Source: Deltaproteobacteria bacterium
GTDB lineage: Bacteria; Desulfobacterota; Desulfobacteria; Desulfobacterales; SpSt-501
Reading direction: 5' to 3'
Assembly: GCA_016219005.1 (NCBI GenBank)
Contig: JACRCN010000019.1
Coordinates: forward strand, 1 to 64,000
Length of the DNA: 64,000 nucleotides
Within the stretch, counting starts at the first letter, position 1, and every line of letters starts with the position of its first letter. The notes under the pieces are model-generated. The model saw only the letters and a program-made list of their open reading frames with translations, searched no databases and had not been told where the DNA came from. The translations under genes and the position numbers were made by a program. This document shows, piece after piece, positions 33,232 through 42,777 of this stretch.

Positions 33232-35928
33232 TTAAATCGCCTGGCGCTGTTCCATCTGGATGATGCGCGGCGTGATGAATATCAGCAGTTCGTTCTTGCT
33301 CAGCTCCGTTTTTTCAGACCGGAACAGCCAACCCATGGCCGGCAGCTTCCTCAAGCCGGGTATCCCCTGGTCCGTCAGTTTCTTGGTGTCCTTCAGGATG
33401 CCGCCGATAACGATCGTGTCGCCGTCTTCCACCAGGATCTCCGTTTTGGCCTCGTTGGTCGAAAGGGCCGGCTCCGCGGCCGTGGGGTCGACGATGTCGT
33501 TCTTGGTTATAAAAATGGTCATGACGATCCGCTGATCCTGCGACACATTCGGCGTCACCTCCAGCAGCAGGTCGACGTTCTTGAACCGCACGGTGGCATT
33601 CCCGGAAGAATCCCGTTCAAGATAGGGGACCTCGAGGCCCTGCTTGATGACGGCCTTCTTGTGGTTCAGGGTGACGATCTTCGGCGAAGATATGATGGTC
33701 GCCTTGCCTTCCAGTTCGCTCGCCGACAGCTTCGCGTCCACGATCGAAATGTTGGTTCCGAACAGTGTCGAGAAATTGAACCCCATCTGGTTGTCGGGTC
33801 TGAACGTGGTAGGGATGTTGTTGGCCTGGAACGTGGTCGGGCCCGTTTTCAAGGCGCCGCCGATCTTGAAGGCATCGATGGTGATCGTACCCCAGTCGAA
33901 CCCGATTTCGCGGTTGAGGCTGCTGGTGGCCTCCACCACCCGCGCCTCGATGCTCACCTGGGAGGTCACGGTGTCGATCCTGGCGACGATCTCCTTGGCC
34001 TGCTTCACCTTCTCGGCGATGTCCGTGAAGATAATCTGGTTGTTGCGTTCATCCACGATGGCCTTGCCGCGGTCCTTTGTAAGAATAGTGCTCAGATGGG
34101 GCAGAACCTCGGTCTTGGCGGTGGAGTAGTTGACCGGGATGTACACGGTAATGAGCGGCTCGCCGTCCTCCTTCTGTTTTCTCGAATCCTGCTCGGCTTT
34201 GAGCTGGGCCTGGTGCATTTTTTCTTCCTGCTGCAACGTGGCCAGAGAGGCAACCCGGATGATGTCGCCCTCCTGGGCTACACCCAACTGATTCATCTTC
34301 AGCACGAGGTCGAGCACCTGGTCCCACGGGACCGGTTTTTGGAGCGCCAGAGTGACCTTGCCGGTGACGTTCTTGTCGATCGCAAAGTTCTTGCCGCTGA
34401 TCTCCTGGAGTATCCGGAAAACGTTCTTGATGTCGGTATCGTAGAAATCCAGAGCGATTTTCTCACCCGTGTACACCTTGTCCTTGGAGTCGGTTGCCAC
34501 TGCCGAGCCGGCCCTCAGTACCGTCACCGGCTTCGGTGCGGCGGCGGCCTTCGCCAGCACGGGCTCATAGGCGGGCATGGGTCTACCTTCGCGGATCGGC
34601 GCCGCACCGGCTTTCCAGGCCGGGGGTTGCGCATCTTCGTAAGGTTTCGGCGGTATCGCGGAGTCGGCGAAAGTGACACGAATCACGTTTCCGACCTGCT
34701 CGGCGCTGTAAGAAACGCTCTCGCGCAGATCGATCGCCACGACAGCCGCCTGCTTGTCCTGAGACGGGCTTACCCGGTCGATCGCGCTGTCAAACCGCGA
34801 GGTGATGAGCGGCCGCAGGTGCTGCTCCGGAACATGGGTGTTCATCAGCTTCAGGCTGACGCGATGGTCGCTCGTTTTAACCAGGTCGTACTGCACGGGC
34901 CGGGAGGTCCCGATGATCACCGTGGATTTCCCGGCATCCTCACCGACAAACTCCACCCGGTTCACCCGGGCGGCCGCGCCGCTGGCAACCGGCTCGGGCT
35001 TGGCCGGGGCGGGGGCGGCTCCGGAAGCAAGCTTCAGCTCTCCGCCGGTTGCCGTGGCGGGAGCGGCCCCCACGCGGATGACGAGCCCGGTATCCGTTGG
35101 CTCGGCCGAATACTGGGTGAGATAAGGCTTTTGAGTTTGAATGACGAGGCGGACCTTGTCCGGGTAGCCTAAATAGCGGACCTGGTCGACCGGGCCGCTC
35201 TTGACCGCTATCCGTTGCTCGGACTTGGCCGAGCTGCGCACGGCCGCCAGGTCGAACACGATGCGCGGGGGGTTTTCGGTGAGGGTAAAGGACTTGTAAT
35301 CCTGGAGCGCGCCGTTGGCCACGACGTCGATCAGCACTCCGTCCGGACTTGGCGTCGCGTTGACACCCGTGATCTCGGTGGCGGCCGACCACGGTTTAGC
35401 CGGGACGACGTCCGGGGCAGGAGGCGCTGCAGCCGCCGTGTCGGTTTCCTGGATGGCGACCGGTTGAGGCTGAGCGGCCTCAGTGACGGCCCGCGGGAAA
35501 GCGATCTTGATATCGGCCCCTTCCGGGATCAGCTCATAGGTCACGTCCCGCTTGAGGGCGATGAAAATCCGGGACGCCTTCCCGCCCTCGGCGACTTCGG
35601 TGGCGCGGATGGTGCTGATGGTGTCGTTGTCAGGCGGGTAGTAGCTCTCCCGGAGGTTGTCCAGAGCGGTGTCCGGGAAGTAAAACTGGACCCCCAGCGG
35701 GAAATCCTGCTTTACCGCCGTGTAGGCAAGCCGCTGGCTGCCTTTGACGGTGACAAACAGGTTCGCGGCATCCTCACTGGTGACGATGTCGGTGATCAGC
35801 TTGTCACTTTCCGCCCGATTGACCTGGCTTGCGCTCTGGGAGGCGCAACCGGTCAGCCCGGCTGTCAGAAGCAGGGCGATCAAAACAGGGATGATACAGC
35901 GTCGTTGGATGTTGGGGTAGGTCATCAT
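33232..35928 (-). CDS. pilQ: Type IV pilus secretin PilQ
   Basis: 898 residues, a long PilQ. A lipoprotein signal (LTAGLTGCAS) is followed by AMIN domains in the first half, a Pro/Ala-rich linker, the STN/N0 domain (KIALDFYDTDIKNVFRILQ, shortened YDTDIKNVFRIL), N1, and the C-terminal secretin domain ending IPGLRKLPAMGWLFR and LLIFITPRII. It forms the outer-membrane gate for the pilus. Last gene of the operon; its ATG (GGAGAG upstream) is 1 base past the pilP stop. Confidence 0.95.
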   Translation of the reverse strand: MMTYPNIQRRCIIPVLIALLLTAGLTGCASQSASQVNRAESDKLITDIVTSEDAANLFVTVKGSQRLAYTAVKQDFPLGVQFYFPDTALDNLRESYYPPDNDTISTIRATEVAEGGKASRIFIALKRDVTYELIPEGADIKIAFPRAVTEAAQPQPVAIQETDTAAAAPPAPDVVPAKPWSAATEITGVNATPSPDGVLIDVVANGALQDYKSFTLTENPPRIVFDLAAVRSSAKSEQRIAVKSGPVDQVRYLGYPDKVRLVIQTQKPYLTQYSAEPTDTGLVIRVGAAPATATGGELKLASGAAPAPAKPEPVASGAAARVNRVEFVGEDAGKSTVIIGTSRPVQYDLVKTSDHRVSLKLMNTHVPEQHLRPLITSRFDSAIDRVSPSQDKQAAVVAIDLRESVSYSAEQVGNVIRVTFADSAIPPKPYEDAQPPAWKAGAAPIREGRPMPAYEPVLAKAAAAPKPVTVLRAGSAVATDSKDKVYTGEKIALDFYDTDIKNVFRILQEISGKNFAIDKNVTGKVTLALQKPVPWDQVLDLVLKMNQLGVAQEGDIIRVASLATLQQEEKMHQAQLKAEQDSRKQKEDGEPLITVYIPVNYSTAKTEVLPHLSTILTKDRGKAIVDERNNQIIFTDIAEKVKQAKEIVARIDTVTSQVSIEARVVEATSSLNREIGFDWGTITIDAFKIGGALKTGPTTFQANNIPTTFRPDNQMGFNFSTLFGTNISIVDAKLSASELEGKATIISSPKIVTLNHKKAVIKQGLEVPYLERDSSGNATVRFKNVDLLLEVTPNVSQDQRIVMTIFITKNDIVDPTAAEPALSTNEAKTEILVEDGDTIVIGGILKDTKKLTDQGIPGLRKLPAMGWLFRSEKTELSKNELLIFITPRIIQMEQRQAI

Positions 35929-35929
35929 G

Positions 35930-36718
35930 TTACAACTCTCCAGGAGGCTTCGGAAGGGTTATCGCTTTCTTTTGCGTAATGGATTTACCATGAATGTCTT
36001 CGAACTCTTCCTCGACGAGGACTTTGTCGGCTTTAATGCCGGTCACCTTCCCCGAATTCAGCCCGATGTAAGTGCCTTCTTTGATGATGTATCCCTTGCC
36101 CGAGGACTCTTCCACCAGGGCCCGGTTGCCGCCCATCGACGTGATAATGGCCACCAGTTTCAGTTGGCCCAGGTCGATCTTTTCCAGCGGGGTTTTCGGC
36201 CGGTCCGGGTCGGCTTTTGCTCTCAACTTAGCCACCACGGCCGCCGCCGATTCATCCCGCAGCAGCGGCTCGAACGGGTCCGTCTTGCCCTGCGGGTTGT
36301 AGGGCGGCGGAGCCTGGATGTTCAGCAGCGCGGCTAGGGAATCGACGCCAGCTATGCCGCTCGGCTGGGGATTGCCATCCAGGGAGAACGGCTTGGCGCC
36401 GGTTGGGGGCGATAATTCGGCTGCGGTTGCGGGCTGCGCCTGGGTCGGCGGCGGCTCGGGAACCGATGGAGGCGTCTGCGGCTTGGCCACTTGAGCCAAA
36501 ATCGGTTTCTCGCCCGCGGCGGCTGCAGGTGCCGGTTGAGCCGGTGCCGCCGCCACCGCAGTTGCGGCGGGTGGCCCGGTTTCGGCCTTGGCCGTAATTT
36601 TCTTCCGGACCGTCTGGGGTTGCGCCGCCGTTTTGTCCGGCTCGTCGCAGCCCACCAGTAGGAGCATGGCTGCAATCAGGCAGAATAACGCGCGCATCGT
36701 GGCAATGCTGTTTTTCAT
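35930..36718 (-). CDS. pilP: Type IV pilus lipoprotein PilP
   Basis: 262 residues from the ATG at 36718; the frame extends upstream to 36892 but overlaps pilO. A lipobox LLLVGC anchors it to the inner membrane. A disordered Pro/Ala-rich stretch of about 120 residues leads to the C-terminal beta domain (KTDPFEPLLRDE, LGQLKLVAIITSMGGNRALVE shortened KLVAIITSMGGNRAL). PilP links PilNO with the PilQ secretin across the periplasm. Confidence 0.92.
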   Translation of the reverse strand: MKNSIATMRALFCLIAAMLLLVGCDEPDKTAAQPQTVRKKITAKAETGPPAATAVAAAPAQPAPAAAAGEKPILAQVAKPQTPPSVPEPPPTQAQPATAAELSPPTGAKPFSLDGNPQPSGIAGVDSLAALLNIQAPPPYNPQGKTDPFEPLLRDESAAAVVAKLRAKADPDRPKTPLEKIDLGQLKLVAIITSMGGNRALVEESSGKGYIIKEGTYIGLNSGKVTGIKADKVLVEEEFEDIHGKSITQKKAITLPKPPGEL

Positions 36719-36737
36719 AATCGGCAGCTCGGGTGGT

Positions 36738-37430
36738 TTAGAAATCCATTTTAGTGTTCTTCTTTTGATGGCCGCCCCCCGGCTTGGCCGGCGCGGCCGT
36801 GGCCGGTTTGGCCGGTGCGGCCGGTTTTTCCGGCGGCGGTTCCACGAACTTGTAGGTGACCGCGAAACAGGCGGTGTTGAGTTCCCGCCCATCTTTGGTG
36901 GCGGGGGTCACGCTGATGTTGTTGATGTTGACGATCCGGGACAGCCGGGCCACCTTGTCGAAAAAGATGGCCAGGTTGTGATAATCTCCGCGCAGGCTCA
37001 TGGCCACCGGGATCTCCGCGTAAAACTCCCGCCGAGTTTCCGGTTTGGGCTCGAACAACAGAAACTCAAGCCCGACCTCCTGGCCGGATTTGGAGATGCT
37101 GGTCAACAGGGAAGGGATCTCCTGGTTTTCCGGAAGCGCGCGCATGGCGATCTTGAACTGGGCCTCGGCCTCCTGCATCTTGGCCTGAAATTTTCCCAGT
37201 TCAGCCGCGTTGACCTTGGCAGTGGCCAGCTTCTTCTCGAGACCCTGCAACTTTTCATCCAGCGTGCTGATTTCCTCATACTGCGGCAGGAACTGGAACC
37301 AAACCGCGGCTCCCACCAACAGGACGACCAAGCCGGCGAGGATGGCGACCCGCTGCCACAGGACAAGCTTTTGGAGCTTTTCCAGGAACAGACTGCCGGA
37401 CTTTTGGGTGGCCAGTTCTTTCGCGCTCAT
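36738..37430 (-). CDS. pilO: Type IV pilus inner-membrane protein PilO
   Basis: 230 residues: a short cytoplasmic tail, one membrane helix (VAILAGLVVLLVGAAVWF), a coiled coil (about 55-95) and a ferredoxin-like periplasmic domain with ALPENQEIPSLLTSIS. The C-terminus is a Pro/Ala/Lys-rich tail. It forms the alignment complex with PilN and PilP. The start overlaps the end of pilN by 4 bases (ATGA). Confidence 0.92.
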   Translation of the reverse strand: MSAKELATQKSGSLFLEKLQKLVLWQRVAILAGLVVLLVGAAVWFQFLPQYEEISTLDEKLQGLEKKLATAKVNAAELGKFQAKMQEAEAQFKIAMRALPENQEIPSLLTSISKSGQEVGLEFLLFEPKPETRREFYAEIPVAMSLRGDYHNLAIFFDKVARLSRIVNINNISVTPATKDGRELNTACFAVTYKFVEPPPEKPAAPAKPATAAPAKPGGGHQKKNTKMDF

Positions 37431-38020
37431 TTCTTTTTCGCCCCCGCTTGTGCGGGACCATGGGTCTCCGCCGTTTTCAACGATTTCTTTTCGCAGCTGA
37501 TCTCAAAACTTTTGAGGGAGGTCTTCTGCACTTCCACCTGTTTCAAGGTCTTGAGGGAAACCGCAGTGAACAAACCGCAGCGTTCCAGCCGGACCATGAA
37601 ATCCGCCACGGTCTTGTCGTCCATGGCGATACCGTTGATGACGACCGCCTCAGGCTTGGTTTCCATGCGGGTGAACCACATCCGCTTTTCGATGATCGCC
37701 TGCGTCAGGACTTCCATCAGCCGGACCGGCTCGTAGCGGTTGGCCTCGAGCTGCCGGATGACGTCCATTTTCTTGTTCAGGTTGTCCAGCTTCTTCTTGA
37801 TTTCATCGATTTCCTTGTTGATCTTGTCGTATTTTTCCAACTCGGCCGTGGTGGACTTGATGCGGCTGTTCAGGTCGTCGATCTGGCTGCTCAGCAGCAG
37901 ATGGACCCCGAACAGGCTGACCAGCATCATGATCACCACCAGCAGGAAAATCGACACCTGGCGCCGGATGTTTTCCTTCGTACGCGCGGACCGGAACTGA
38001 AGTAAGTTGATGCGTATCAT
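37427..38020 (-). CDS. pilN: Type IV pilus inner-membrane protein PilN
   Basis: 197 residues. It opens with MIRINLLQFR, the conserved N-terminal peptide that docks into PilM, followed by one membrane helix (IFLLVVIMMLVSLFGVHLLL), a Lys/Asp-rich coiled coil and a periplasmic domain. The start overlaps the end of pilM by 4 bases, so translation is coupled. Confidence 0.93.
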   Translation of the reverse strand: MIRINLLQFRSARTKENIRRQVSIFLLVVIMMLVSLFGVHLLLSSQIDDLNSRIKSTTAELEKYDKINKEIDEIKKKLDNLNKKMDVIRQLEANRYEPVRLMEVLTQAIIEKRMWFTRMETKPEAVVINGIAMDDKTVADFMVRLERCGLFTAVSLKTLKQVEVQKTSLKSFEISCEKKSLKTAETHGPAQAGAKKK

Positions 38021-39072
38021 TTGTCGTCTACTCTTCTAAGGGCCAGTCCCATGGCGATGGCGGCTTGCGGGCCGATTTGTCGGATGTATTCCGGGTCGAA
38101 GCTCTTTTCGTCAACGACTACCCCGTTAAACGGGTTCAGGGTCTCCACCTGGGCGGCGGATTCGGATGCGAGCAGCTGCCGGAACTCGGCGATGTTGGCG
38201 CCGCCGCCGCTCAGGATGATCCGCTTGATCGGATCGTCCGGATAGTTGGTGTAGAAGAAATCCAGGGCCCGCCGAATTTCCGTGCACCAGTCGGTCACCA
38301 CCGCGGAGATGATCTGTTTCAGCTCGTCGGCGGACAGCTTTTTAGAGGGCTCGCCGAATTTGATGAGCTCGGCCTGGTCGTAGGAGCAATCGAGCATCGA
38401 CATGATCTTCTGGTTGATCTGGATGCACCCGAGGGCGACATCCCGCATGAAGACGGAGGAGTTGTCCTTCAGGATATTCAGCGAGGTCTTACTGGCGCCG
38501 ATGTCGATCAAGGCGACGTTTTCACCTTGAATGTCGTAGTTGGTCTCAAAGATGTTCTGCAGGGCAAAGGCCTCGACGTCGACGATGCAGGGGGTGAGAC
38601 CGACCAGGGTGGCCAGGTTGATGTAGTCGTTGACCATCTCTTTCTTGGCGGCCACCAGAAACACGCTCATCTGGCTGGGGTTGTTCTCGACCTCCCCGAG
38701 GAGCTGGAAATCCAGGTTTACATCGCTGATGTCGAAGGGGATGTACTGCTCGGCCTCGAAATGAATGGTTTCCTGCAGTTGTTCCTCGGGCATCGTCTGG
38801 ACGTTGATCTTCTTGATGATGACCGAGTACCCGCCGATGGACATGGCGACATTGGTTGCCTTGATGTTGGCGGACTTGAACAGCTGGCGGATGACCTGCG
38901 CCACCGTATCCGGGTCACTGATGGCACCGTCCTCTATGGCGCCCGGCGGGATATCGGCCAGTCCGAACCGCCTCAGCTTACGCCCGTTCTTGGTCTCGGT
39001 GATTTCGGCGACTTTCACCGAACGTGATCCGATGTCCAGGCCGACGAGAGAGTCTTTTTTTCCGAGTATCAT
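38017..39072 (-). CDS. pilM: Type IV pilus assembly ATPase-like protein PilM
   Basis: 351 residues with an actin-like fold. Phosphate-1 loop LVGLDIGSRSVKVAEI, the second phosphate loop VALIDIGASKTSLNI and the adenosine motif ILSGGGANI are all visible. PilM is cytoplasmic and binds the N-terminus of PilN to connect the motor with the PilNOP ring. It lies 9 bases downstream of the Xre regulator. Confidence 0.95.
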   Translation of the reverse strand: MILGKKDSLVGLDIGSRSVKVAEITETKNGRKLRRFGLADIPPGAIEDGAISDPDTVAQVIRQLFKSANIKATNVAMSIGGYSVIIKKINVQTMPEEQLQETIHFEAEQYIPFDISDVNLDFQLLGEVENNPSQMSVFLVAAKKEMVNDYINLATLVGLTPCIVDVEAFALQNIFETNYDIQGENVALIDIGASKTSLNILKDNSSVFMRDVALGCIQINQKIMSMLDCSYDQAELIKFGEPSKKLSADELKQIISAVVTDWCTEIRRALDFFYTNYPDDPIKRIILSGGGANIAEFRQLLASESAAQVETLNPFNGVVVDEKSFDPEYIRQIGPQAAIAMGLALRRVDDK

Positions 39073-39081
39073 GGGGCGTCT

Positions 39082-39312
39082 TCAGTCCTTAAATAATTTG
39101 GGTTTATCCGAAAGCTTCAACCCCAAGGCCAGCAAAATCTTGCGTTGGGTCTCCATCCGGCAGGGCAGGCCTTTTTCAATCCTGGAAACGGTGATGGGGG
39201 ATACAGCGGCCTGTCTGGCAAGCTCGGTTTTGCTCATCAGAAGGGATTCGCGCATTGCTTTCAGTCGATTTTTCGCCATGGGTTGCATCTGACTTTGCCG
39301 TAATGGCTTCAT
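39082..39312 (-). CDS. Xre-type helix-turn-helix regulator heading the pil operon
   Basis: 76 residues or fewer (starts at 39312, 39288 or 39279 are possible, none with a clear ribosome site). The HTH is SKTELARQAAVSPITVSRIE, followed by GLPCRMETQRKILLALGL, a classic Cro/C1-type DNA-binding domain. It lies 9 bases before pilM on the same strand, so it is likely co-transcribed and may control the operon. Confidence 0.85.
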   Translation of the reverse strand: MKPLRQSQMQPMAKNRLKAMRESLLMSKTELARQAAVSPITVSRIEKGLPCRMETQRKILLALGLKLSDKPKLFKD

Positions 39313-39335
39313 AATGACTATCTATATGTTATTTA

Positions 39336-39364
39336 ATTTTCGCATGAATACTTGAATTAGTCAA
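39336..39364 (-). promoter_or_regulatory. Weak promoter candidate for the pil operon
   Basis: TTGACT (39359-39364, minus strand) and GAAAAT (39336-39341) are 17 bases apart in a very AT-rich 150-base stretch just upstream of the Xre gene. Confidence 0.3.
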
Positions 39365-39879
39365 AAAATTGATCATAATTATGTTTAATTAGCATTAATT
39401 GTCTGTATCTTGTGCCCGCTCAAATGCTATTTTCAACATATTGTAGTAATTTATGAACCGTTAAGAGTTGCTCATGTTCCGGGAAACAGCGGCTTCCGCG
39501 GAAGGCGGGGACGCGGTTCTTTCGATCGGCAGCTGCCAACAGACGTCGTAGCAATTTCCGCGCCAAGACCAGTCATTTGTTTGCCCGGGCCGGACGCACG
39601 GCCGAAACCCCTTTGTTATCAATGGATTCATCGATTTTCCCCGGTCGGCCGGCGCGGAGTCATCCGCCGGATGGATTTCAAAATGAGGCATTCGCATGAC
39701 CTTTTACCGACAGGGCGTCAAATTTTTGAAATTGGTATTTCGAATCTGCATCTGCGCCGTCGGTGCCTGCGCCGCGGAGCGCCTTTGAGCGACCCGCTTT
39801 CGGGACCTTTTGTCCTGCGCCCTTGAATTGAACTATCGACCCATCGCGAAAAAACTTTAGACAAATGCACTCCCGGAGC
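39365..39879. other. Intergenic region between the pil operon and the two-component genes
   Basis: AT-rich to about 39470, then GC-rich. Open frames on both strands (for example 39678-39917 leftward) show no family resemblance or ribosome site. No tRNA-like or CRISPR structure was seen. Confidence 0.4.
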
Positions 39880-39908
39880 TTGCAACGCCTGGCGAATGTT
39901 TCTATAAT
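39880..39908 (+). promoter_or_regulatory. Sigma70-type promoter of the sensor kinase/response regulator operon
   Basis: TTGCAA (39880-39885), a 17-base spacer and a perfect TATAAT (39903-39908). Transcription would start near 39915, giving a 20-base leader with AGGAT before the ATG at 39936. One of the best promoters in the window. Confidence 0.7.
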
Positions 39909-39935
39909 CCCGCCCATTAGTTACAGGATATAGCC

Positions 39936-41378
39936 ATGGTTGCCTCTATGAACCGACGCGTTCCCGAGGAAAAAATAAAGCCGTTTCGCCTCGTCAAGTA
40001 TTTCACCTTCACCGGTCTTGTGGTCATTTTCCTCGTCACGCTCATTCTCACCATCCTGAACACCCACTGGGTGAAGTCCATTCAGCGTAAAAAGGCCGAG
40101 GACTACGCCCATGCCTTGATCGAGAATCTGAACCACCAGGTGTTCATCCAGTTCATCCTGCCAGTCGGCATGAAGTTCGGCAGGGTTCAGCTCAGGAATC
40201 CGGACCAATTGGAGCGCATGGACAACGTGGTGCGCAGCACGCTGTACAGTTTTAAGGTGGAAGACCTGAACATCTACAGCATGAACAACACCATATCCTA
40301 CAGTTTTGACGAGGGACGGATCGGGGTGGTGGCGGTCGGCGGAACGGCGCTGGAACAGGCCAAGGTCGGAAAATCCACCTCGAGGCTCGTCCGGCGCGGC
40401 GGATTCCTGGAGATCCTGCTCGGCTTTCCCAAGGAGGTGCAACTGGTCACCTTCGCGCCTCTGCGCTGGGAGGAGCCCTTGGGGCGGATCACCGATACGG
40501 TCCTAGGGGTCGTCGAAATCGTCCAGGACCTGTCCGAGGACTACCAGACCATCTTTCGGATTCAGATTCTGGTGGTCATTACCTGCACGGTCTTGATGGG
40601 AGCCCTGTTCGTCGTGCTGCTGTTCGTCGTGAAGCGGGGGGAGGCCATCATTGAACAGCGGGCGGAGGAAAGGCTGCGGCTCAAGGAGCAGCTCGGCCGG
40701 GCGGAGCGGCTGTCGGCCATGGGGGAGATGGCGGCCGGTATCTCTCACGAGATCCGCAACCCGCTCGGCATCATCCGCAGTTCCGCCGAGCTGCTCAAGA
40801 AAAAGGTTGCCAAGATAGACCCCACCAGCGCTATCCCGGACATCATCATCGAGGAGGCCACCCGGTTAAACGGCATCATCACCGACTTCATCAACTTTGC
40901 GAGGCCCCGCAGTCCGAAGTTCAGCCCCTGCCGGATCGAGGACGTGATCGAGAAGAACCTTGCTTTCCTGGCCGCCCCGATCGCCAACAAGAACTACACG
41001 ATCCGCAAGGCCTTCCAGGACCCCCTGCCGGAAATCATGGCCGATGCGCCCATGCTGCACCAGTCTTTCCTCAATCTGTTCATCAATGCGATGCAGGCCA
41101 TGCCGGAGGGCGGCGAGATCGGGATCCGCCTGAACGCCGACGGGGGCAGCGTCACCATCCAGATCGAGGACGAGGGCCGGGGCATACCGGGCGATCTGCT
41201 CGAGAAGGTCTGGGATCCGTTTTTTACAACCAAAGACAAAGGCACCGGACTGGGGCTCGGGATCGTCAAGAACATCATCGAATCTCACGGCGGGAGCATC
41301 GGGATCGCCAACCGCGACCCGCGCGGGGCACGGGTGATCGTAACCCTGCCGGTACGGCTGCCTGAAAGCAACGTGTAG
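39936..41378 (+). CDS. Membrane sensor histidine kinase (NtrB/ZraS-like)
   Basis: 480 residues: one N-terminal membrane helix (about 25-43), a periplasmic domain of about 165 residues, a second helix (ILVVITCTVLMGALFVVLLFV), then a short linker, the H-box GISHEIRNPLG and a complete ATPase domain with N (NLFINAMQA), G1 (DEGRGIP), F (FFTTKDKG) and G2 (GTGLGLG) boxes. It should autophosphorylate and transfer to the response regulator that follows 2 bases later. The signal is unknown. Confidence 0.93.
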   Translation: MVASMNRRVPEEKIKPFRLVKYFTFTGLVVIFLVTLILTILNTHWVKSIQRKKAEDYAHALIENLNHQVFIQFILPVGMKFGRVQLRNPDQLERMDNVVRSTLYSFKVEDLNIYSMNNTISYSFDEGRIGVVAVGGTALEQAKVGKSTSRLVRRGGFLEILLGFPKEVQLVTFAPLRWEEPLGRITDTVLGVVEIVQDLSEDYQTIFRIQILVVITCTVLMGALFVVLLFVVKRGEAIIEQRAEERLRLKEQLGRAERLSAMGEMAAGISHEIRNPLGIIRSSAELLKKKVAKIDPTSAIPDIIIEEATRLNGIITDFINFARPRSPKFSPCRIEDVIEKNLAFLAAPIANKNYTIRKAFQDPLPEIMADAPMLHQSFLNLFINAMQAMPEGGEIGIRLNADGGSVTIQIEDEGRGIPGDLLEKVWDPFFTTKDKGTGLGLGIVKNIIESHGGSIGIANRDPRGARVIVTLPVRLPESNV

Positions 41379-41380
41379 CC

Positions 41381-42763
41381 ATGGAAACCATACTGGTCGT
41401 AGACGACGAAAAAAACTACCTGCTGGTGCTCAGCGCCGTGCTGGAGGAGGAGGGCTACGAGGTCCTCACCGCACCCGGCGGATTTGAGGCCCTGGAGATC
41501 CATAAGGCGTCGGACATAGACCTGGTGCTGACCGACATGAAGATGCCGGGCATAGACGGCATCGAGATCTTGGAGCGCATCAAGGCCTACGACCCGGACC
41601 TGCCGGTAATCATGATGACCGCCCACGGCACCGTCGACAAGGCGGTCGAGGCCATGCAGAAGGGGGCCTATACCTATGTGCTGAAGCCGTTCGACAACGA
41701 ACGGCTGATCCTTTACGTGAAGAGAGCCGTGGCCGGCTTCCAGGTGGTGAAGGAGAACCGCCGCCTGCGCCATGCCGCCGAATCGCAATACCGGTTCGGA
41801 AACATCATTGGCAAAAGCAAGGCCTTGCGGGATGTCTTCGAAACCATCCAGAAGGTCGCTCCATCCAACGCCACCGTACTGATTGAAGGTGAGAGCGGTA
41901 CGGGCAAGGAGCTGGTGGCCAAATCAATTCACTTCAACAGCCCGCGGCGTGAAAACCCATTTGTTGCGGTCAACTGCTCCGCCCTGGCGGAAAGCCTGCT
42001 CGAAAGCGAGCTCTTCGGCCACGAAAAGGGGGCCTTCACCGGCGCGATTTCCAGCAAGAAAGGCCGCTTCGAGCTGGCCCATGGCGGGACACTGTTCCTG
42101 GATGAGATCGGGGAGCTTTCCGCCAATCTCCAAGTCAAACTGCTGCGGGTGCTGCAGGAAAAAGTGTTCGAGCGCGTCGGCGGCATCCGGCCGATCACCG
42201 TGGACATTCGCGTGATCACCGCCACTAATAGGAATCTTAAGGATGAAATGAAAGCCGGGCGTTTTCGCGAGGATTTATTTTACCGACTTAATGTAGTCCA
42301 TATCGTGATTCCTCCCCTTCGACTTCGTTGGGAGGACATTCAATTGCTTGTAGACCATTTTATCAAAAAATACGAGTCTTCCAATCAATCGACTGTTCCT
42401 GTTAAGGGGTTATCGCAAGAGGTAATCCGATTATTTTACGAATACAGCTGGCCGGGGAATATCCGTGAGTTGGAAAACGTAATCGAGCGTGCAATCATTT
42501 TATGCGAGGACGGCCTTGTCACGATAAAAGATTTGCCGAACTGGTTCAAAACGAACGTCTTCAATGCAAAGCTCATTGACAGCGTCCCGACAGGCGCCAA
42601 ACTCTATGAAACGTTGGAATTGATTGAAAAAGAAATGATTGAACGGGCACTGCAAATGGCCAACAACGTCCAGTCCCACGCCGCGGACATCCTGGGCATC
42701 GGCAAAAGCGGCCTCAACCAGAAAATCCGCAAATACAACCTGGGGGTGGGCCCGCGGCGCTGA
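41381..42763 (+). CDS. Sigma54-dependent response regulator (NtrC/ZraR-like)
   Basis: 460 residues: receiver domain (DDE at 8-10, phospho-acceptor Asp52, Lys102), AAA+ domain with Walker A GESGTGKE (170-177), GAFTGA (217-222), Walker B LFLDEIGEL and RFREDLFYRLNV, and a C-terminal Fis-type HTH (HAADILGIGKSGLNQKI). It activates sigma54 promoters when phosphorylated by the kinase encoded just upstream. Odd: bases of about 42222-42663 (residues 281-427) drop to about 44% GC inside an otherwise about 60% GC gene, without a frame break. Confidence 0.93.
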   Translation: METILVVDDEKNYLLVLSAVLEEEGYEVLTAPGGFEALEIHKASDIDLVLTDMKMPGIDGIEILERIKAYDPDLPVIMMTAHGTVDKAVEAMQKGAYTYVLKPFDNERLILYVKRAVAGFQVVKENRRLRHAAESQYRFGNIIGKSKALRDVFETIQKVAPSNATVLIEGESGTGKELVAKSIHFNSPRRENPFVAVNCSALAESLLESELFGHEKGAFTGAISSKKGRFELAHGGTLFLDEIGELSANLQVKLLRVLQEKVFERVGGIRPITVDIRVITATNRNLKDEMKAGRFREDLFYRLNVVHIVIPPLRLRWEDIQLLVDHFIKKYESSNQSTVPVKGLSQEVIRLFYEYSWPGNIRELENVIERAIILCEDGLVTIKDLPNWFKTNVFNAKLIDSVPTGAKLYETLELIEKEMIERALQMANNVQSHAADILGIGKSGLNQKIRKYNLGVGPRR

Positions 42764-42777
42764 CCCCTCCCCGCGCC

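Noticed and set aside
39678-39917. A 79-codon leftward frame upstream of the pil operon
   Set aside because: No start context, no recognisable domain and it would run through the promoter of the two-component operon.
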